From Pseudarthrobacter raffinosi (lineage in GTDB: Bacteria; Actinomycetota; Actinomycetes; Actinomycetales; Micrococcaceae): a stretch of DNA of 64,000 nt. Below the pieces are notes generated by a model. It was not told where the DNA came from and searched no databases. It was given only the letters and a program-made list of their open reading frames with translations. Location of the stretch: NCBI RefSeq assembly GCF_023913735.1, contig NZ_JAMXBH010000002.1, positions 1 to 64,000 of the forward strand, given 5' to 3'. The position numbers were made by a program, and so were the translations under genes. This document shows positions 60,305 to 64,000 of the stretch, one piece after another (positions within the stretch are counted from its first letter, which is position 1; each line of letters begins with the position of its first letter).

Positions 60305-61603
60305 GTGGCCGAACTGAGTGATGACTATGAAATCCGGCGCTTCCCAGCGGCATCCAAAGGCGAGGCGGGTTATCCCGACGCCGAATCATGGGTGAAGGCG
60401 GTCGCCTTTGGCTTCCACGAATCCACGCGGACACCGGAGCATGTTGCCAAATCCTTGGAGACCTACGCAGCTGACCGGCGGATCTTCACCGGCGCCTACC
60501 AGACCCGGGAAGTCGCGCCTGGGTCGCTCCCCGCGGAGGTACCGGTGGCAACCTTCGGCACCCTGCGCAAAACACTCAACATCGGCTTCGGCCGGCTGCT
60601 GGAAACGCAACTGGTCACAGCTGTGACGGTCCGGACCTCACATCGGCGGCGCGGCTTGCTGCGCCGGATGATGTCCGAGGACCTGGCCATGGCGAAAAAC
60701 GATGGCCTGGCAATGGCCGCCCTGACAGCGTCAGAAGGCTCCATCTATGGGCGCTTTGGCTACGGCGTGGCCAGCTTCGAACGGACCGTGAAAGTGGACA
60801 CCACTGCCCGGTTCCGGCTCAACCATCACGCCGTCGGTACCGTGGACATCGCGGACCCCCGTGTGCTGCTGGACCTGGCGCCGGTCGTCTTCGACCGCGT
60901 GCACCGCCTGACGCCGGGATCGATCGGCCGCCAGGACTGGTACCGCCAGCTTGCTTCAGGTTCCTTGGGCCGCGAGGGCAAGGAAGATCCTGCCGTCAAG
61001 GCGGCACTGCACTACGGCCCCGACGGCGCCGTGGACGGCTACGTCTCTTACAAATTCCTTGGCTGGGACACCGAGCCCTACACCATGCAGGTGGTGGACC
61101 TCGTGGCGGCCACGAACGAGGCGTACCTGGAGCTCTGGCAGTTCCTGGCCGCCATCGACCTGGTGGAACGCATCACGTGGGACGAAGCACCGCTGGATGA
61201 CCCGCTCACGTGGGCACTGGCCGATCCCCGCTGCATCGACTCCTCAGACAGCCGGGACATGCTCTGGCTCCGCATCCTGGACGTGGCCCAGGCGCTGGAA
61301 GCCCGGCATTACCCGCTGGACGGCAGGCTGGTGCTCGAGGTGCAGGACCCGCTTGGTCTCACGGCGGGAACGTTTGCCGTGGACGTCAGCGGCGGCGAGG
61401 CCGCCGTCGTGCGTCTGGCAGCTGCGCAGGATCCGGACCTGACGCTGGATGTCTCCGCGCTGTCATCCATCTACCTCGGCGCTGTCAGCCCGGTGACGCT
61501 GACGGCGGCGGGCCGGATCCGTGAACACACCCAGGGCGCGGCGCTCCGGGCCCGCGGGATGTTCGCGGTGGAGCGCGCCACGCACTGCCTCACACACTTC
61601 TGA
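60305..61603 (+). CDS. Eis-like GNAT N-acetyltransferase
   Basis: A 432-residue Eis-family protein: two tandem GNAT folds and a C-terminal SCP2-like domain. The acetyl-CoA motif RTSHRRRGLLRRMM is followed by TASEGSIYGRFGYG. The chain ends with GMFAVERATHCLTHF, the conserved C-terminal phenylalanine that supplies the active-site carboxylate in Eis. Members acetylate amines on aminoglycosides, polyamines or histone-like proteins. The substrate here is unknown. GTG 60305 is chosen from the -10 box seven bases upstream. Confidence 0.88.
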   Translation: MAELSDDYEIRRFPAASKGEAGYPDAESWVKAVAFGFHESTRTPEHVAKSLETYAADRRIFTGAYQTREVAPGSLPAEVPVATFGTLRKTLNIGFGRLLETQLVTAVTVRTSHRRRGLLRRMMSEDLAMAKNDGLAMAALTASEGSIYGRFGYGVASFERTVKVDTTARFRLNHHAVGTVDIADPRVLLDLAPVVFDRVHRLTPGSIGRQDWYRQLASGSLGREGKEDPAVKAALHYGPDGAVDGYVSYKFLGWDTEPYTMQVVDLVAATNEAYLELWQFLAAIDLVERITWDEAPLDDPLTWALADPRCIDSSDSRDMLWLRILDVAQALEARHYPLDGRLVLEVQDPLGLTAGTFAVDVSGGEAAVVRLAAAQDPDLTLDVSALSSIYLGAVSPVTLTAAGRIREHTQGAALRARGMFAVERATHCLTHF

Positions 61604-61652
61604 GCCCCGGCATTGCAGGCACGCTCAGCCAGGCCGCTCGTTGCCATGCGCT

Positions 61653-61682
61653 TTGACCCTCGTTGGCCGCTGCGACTAGAAT
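61653..61682 (+). promoter_or_regulatory. rpsA promoter
   Basis: TTGACC (61653-61658), 18-base spacer, TAGAAT (61677-61682), near the sigma-A consensus. It leaves an mRNA leader of about 150 bases before the start at 61838, long enough for autoregulation by S1 as known in other bacteria. No riboswitch was recognised in it. Confidence 0.7.
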
Positions 61683-61837
61683 AAGTGGGCGCGTACTACG
61701 TGCGCGTTTCTAGAATCCACAAATCAGGAAGACCCGGAAGATCCCTGCGATCGCCCGAAGACCTGCGCCTGCGTTCCATAACGCGGGCGCGGCGGTTTGC
61801 CTGACCGACTTACTATCCACAACGGAGCCCCTACTAC

Positions 61838-63316
61838 ATGACCATCACCTCCACCGAGAAGCCCGGTACCCCCGTAGTCGCCATTAACGACATCGGTACC
61901 GCTGAGGACTTCCTCGCAGCAGTCGACGCCACCATCAAGTACTTCAACGACGGAGACCTCGTCGAAGGTACCGTCGTCAAGGTCGACCGCGATGAAGTTC
62001 TGCTCGACATCGGTTACAAGACCGAAGGTGTCATCCCCTCCCGCGAGCTGTCCATCAAGCACGACGTTGATCCCGGAGACGTTGTCTCCGTTGGCGATCT
62101 CGTCGAAGCCCTGGTGCTCACCAAGGAAGACAAAGAAGGCCGCCTGATCCTCTCCAAGAAGCGGGCTCAGTACGAGCGCGCCTGGGGCGACATCGAGAAG
62201 GTCAAGGAAGAAGACGGTGTTGTCACCGGTACCGTCATCGAGGTTGTCAAGGGTGGTCTTATCCTCGACATCGGTCTGCGCGGCTTCCTGCCCGCATCCC
62301 TCGTCGAGATGCGCCGTGTGCGCGACCTCGCTCCGTACATCGGTCAGAAGATCGAAGCCAAAATCATCGAGCTGGACAAGAACCGCAACAACGTTGTGCT
62401 GTCCCGCCGTGCCTGGCTCGAGCAGACCCAGTCCGAGGTCCGCTCCACGTTCCTCAACAAGCTGGAAAAGGGCCAGGTTCGTCCCGGCGTTGTTTCCTCT
62501 ATCGTCAACTTCGGTGCCTTCGTGGACCTGGGCGGCGTAGACGGCCTCGTTCACGTTTCCGAGCTGTCCTGGAAGCACATCGACCACCCGTCCGAGGTTG
62601 TCGAAGTTGGCCAGGAAGTCACTGTCGAGGTTCTCGAAGTCGACCTGGACCGCGAGCGTGTTTCCCTGTCGCTCAAGGCTACGCAGGAAGATCCGTGGCA
62701 GACCTTCGCCCGCACCCACGCCCTCGGGCAGGTTGTTCCGGGTAAGGTCACCAAGCTCGTTCCGTTCGGTGCGTTCGTACGCGTCGAAGACGGCATCGAA
62801 GGCCTCGTGCACATCTCCGAACTGGCAGTCCGCCACGTGGAGCTGGCTGAGCAGGTTGTCTCCGTTGGTGACGAGCTGTTCGTCAAGGTCATCGACATCG
62901 ACCTCGAGCGCCGCCGCATCTCCCTCTCCCTCAAGCAGGCTAACGAGGGCGTTGACGCCGAGTCCACCGAATTCGATCCGGCGCTCTACGGCATGTCCGC
63001 TGAGTACGACGAAGAGGGCAACTACAAGTACCCGGAGGGCTTCGACCCGGAGTCCAACGAGTGGCTTGAAGGCTACGAGAACCAGCGCGCCGTCTGGGAG
63101 CAGCAGTACGCTGACGCCCAGACCCGCTGGGAAGCACACAAGAAGCAGGTTGCCCAGCACGCTGCTGACGACGCTGCAGCTGCAACGTCCGGTGACAGCG
63201 ATTCCGGCACCACCAGCTACTCTTCGGAGCCTGCTGCCGAGTCCAACGCCGGGGCCGGTACCCTTGCTTCGGACGAGGCTCTTGCAGCTCTGCGCGAGAA
63301 GCTGACCGGCAACTAA
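61838..63316 (+). CDS. rpsA: 30S ribosomal protein S1
   Basis: A 492-residue RNA-binding ribosomal protein. It has four S1 (OB-fold) domains at about residues 33-105, 119-190, 206-278 and 293-365, the last two with the classical GAFVDLGGVDGLVHVSELS and GAFVRVEDGIEGLVHISELA. A low-complexity tail rich in Ala, Ser, Asp and Gln follows. Four repeats is the actinobacterial form, against six in E. coli. Codon use is markedly more biased than in neighbours, as for a highly expressed gene. GGAG lies 15 bases before the ATG. Confidence 0.97.
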   Translation: MTITSTEKPGTPVVAINDIGTAEDFLAAVDATIKYFNDGDLVEGTVVKVDRDEVLLDIGYKTEGVIPSRELSIKHDVDPGDVVSVGDLVEALVLTKEDKEGRLILSKKRAQYERAWGDIEKVKEEDGVVTGTVIEVVKGGLILDIGLRGFLPASLVEMRRVRDLAPYIGQKIEAKIIELDKNRNNVVLSRRAWLEQTQSEVRSTFLNKLEKGQVRPGVVSSIVNFGAFVDLGGVDGLVHVSELSWKHIDHPSEVVEVGQEVTVEVLEVDLDRERVSLSLKATQEDPWQTFARTHALGQVVPGKVTKLVPFGAFVRVEDGIEGLVHISELAVRHVELAEQVVSVGDELFVKVIDIDLERRRISLSLKQANEGVDAESTEFDPALYGMSAEYDEEGNYKYPEGFDPESNEWLEGYENQRAVWEQQYADAQTRWEAHKKQVAQHAADDAAAATSGDSDSGTTSYSSEPAAESNAGAGTLASDEALAALREKLTGN

Positions 63317-63344
63317 TTGCCACCGGCCCGGGGCTTCCCGGGCC

Positions 63345-63384
63345 AGCACAGCGGGCCCCTGCGAAGGCAGGGGCCCGCTGTGCT
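63345..63384. terminator. Terminator after rpsA
   Basis: An 18-bp perfect stem: AGCACAGCGGGCCCCTGC (63345-63362), loop GAAG, complement 63367-63384. It lies 28 bases after the stop codon and is symmetrical enough to serve the convergent GNAT gene as well. Confidence 0.9.
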
Positions 63385-63455
63385 TAATGCGCCATCCGTG
63401 GTTGGCCGGCCATCTGACCAGCACTTAATGCTCCCAAACGAGGCTTTCGGTGCGT

Positions 63456-63980
63456 CTACTGCGAGTTAGTTGAGAGTACGACGACGGCACTCACCGCGCC
63501 GCCGTCGTCGTGCGTCAGGACCGCGCCAGCGGCGGTGAGGAGCCGCTGCGCGCCGATGTTGGCTGCCGTGGTGTTGGCCACGACCTGGTGCAGTCCCGCG
63601 CGGCGGGCTTCCGCCAACACCAGCCGCAACGCGGCGCCGCCGACACCGTGGCGGCGGTAGCTCCGGCCCAGCCAGATGCCCGTCTCAGCTGTTTCGTGTT
63701 GCGCCGTTTCCGCGTCCGTCAGCTTGAGCCTGATCGCGCCGGCCGGGCTGCCGTCGCATAGCACTGCCCAGCTCTTTTCCGCTACCGGTCCCTCCAGTCC
63801 CGCGGCTGCAGACCGGTGGTAGACGCGGAACCAGTCGATGCGTTCGGCATTCCAGCCCGTCCCGTTGCCCAGCGGCGGCGTGACGTCATCCGCGGACGCA
63901 TCCAGCTGCGCCAGCTGCAGCAGCCGCTCCAGCATGGGGTCGTCGACGTCTGCCAGACGGACTTCAGGGCAGCGGGACAT
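63456..63980 (-). CDS. GNAT-family N-acetyltransferase
   Basis: A 174-residue acetyltransferase. The acetyl-CoA motif is TGIWLGRSYRRHGVGGAALRLVL, then ANTTAANIGAQRLLTAAGA as in RimJ/RimL and ribosomal-protein or small-amine acetyltransferases. A ggagtgg site precedes ATG 63980. Substrate unknown. Convergent with rpsA. Confidence 0.88.
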   Translation of the reverse strand: MSRCPEVRLADVDDPMLERLLQLAQLDASADDVTPPLGNGTGWNAERIDWFRVYHRSAAAGLEGPVAEKSWAVLCDGSPAGAIRLKLTDAETAQHETAETGIWLGRSYRRHGVGGAALRLVLAEARRAGLHQVVANTTAANIGAQRLLTAAGAVLTHDDGGAVSAVVVLSTNSQ

Positions 63981-64000
63981 CGAGCCACTCCGTTCCGGCC

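Noticed and set aside
61683..61837. Riboswitch or structured leader before rpsA
   Set aside because: The leader contains short GC hairpins only; no known riboswitch core was recognised.
61724..63424. 566-codon open frame on the - strand
   Set aside because: Exact antisense of rpsA. The repetitive Val/Asp/Leu composition mirrors the S1 codon pattern.

Overview
The window is 64 kb of high-GC DNA with dense gene packing, frequent ATGA/GTGA start-stop overlaps, GTG/TTG starts and several apparently leaderless genes. The gene families (mycothiol-dependent maleylpyruvate isomerase, DUF222/HNH protein, actinobacterial EF-G2, four-domain S1, Eis-like acetyltransferase, MndD-type extradiol dioxygenase) point to an actinobacterium of the Micrococcaceae, most likely Arthrobacter/Pseudarthrobacter. 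It reads as chromosome: rpsA and polA sit at the right end. No rRNA, tRNA, CRISPR array, intact insertion sequence or prophage was seen.

Layout. 1-0.8 kb: truncated LigD-type polymerase, a small membrane protein and a fragment of a DHFR/RibD-like gene. 0.8-7.3 kb: a leftward homoprotocatechuate (3,4-dihydroxyphenylacetate) meta-cleavage operon, hpaG-gntR-hpaE-hpaD-hpaH-hpaI, with a GTATAC operator at its promoter. 7.4-13.5 kb: a frameshifted SnoaL-like gene, a frameshifted xylulokinase, xylose isomerase, and divergently an alditol oxidase and a ROK regulator. 13.6-19.7 kb: LacI-family regulator, an almost perfect LacI-type operator, then araB-araD-araA-galM closed by a strong terminator. 19.7-21.6 kb: a scar zone of gene remnants (rraA, ridA, MFS, SWIM) joined end to end. 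22-35 kb: mixed housekeeping and accessory genes (rsgA with a possible leader peptide, hydrolases, a stand-alone 5'-3' exonuclease, DUF222/HNH, 2H phosphoesterase, EF-G2, MFS, secreted gamma-glutamyltransferase). 35-41.7 kb: hrpB helicase, a second LigD-type polymerase, YciO/YrdC protein, ZIP transporter. 41.7-46.6 kb: a KimA-like permease divergent from a USP-DUF4118 histidine kinase and KdpE-like regulator. 47.2-53.4 kb: a complete gentisate/3-hydroxybenzoate module (nagL, nagK, nagI, an IclR regulator, AAHS transporter, 3-hydroxybenzoate 6-hydroxylase) with two copies of one palindrome at its two promoters. 53.5-64 kb: HAD protein, frameshifted pit phosphate transporter, small membrane protein, DHFR-like protein, hotdog thioesterase, polA, GyrI-like, Eis-like, rpsA and a GNAT protein.

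Together the accessory genes describe a soil/plant-debris lifestyle: two aromatic ring-cleavage routes and two pentose routes, each with its own regulator. The most notable points are the FAH-RraA fusion in the hpa operon (no hpaF present), the matched palindromes of the gentisate module, the permease/USP-kinase locus with a candidate direct-repeat operator, a recurrent leaderless-promoter pattern, and three single-base frameshifts in otherwise well-conserved genes. No wholly novel system was identified with confidence.
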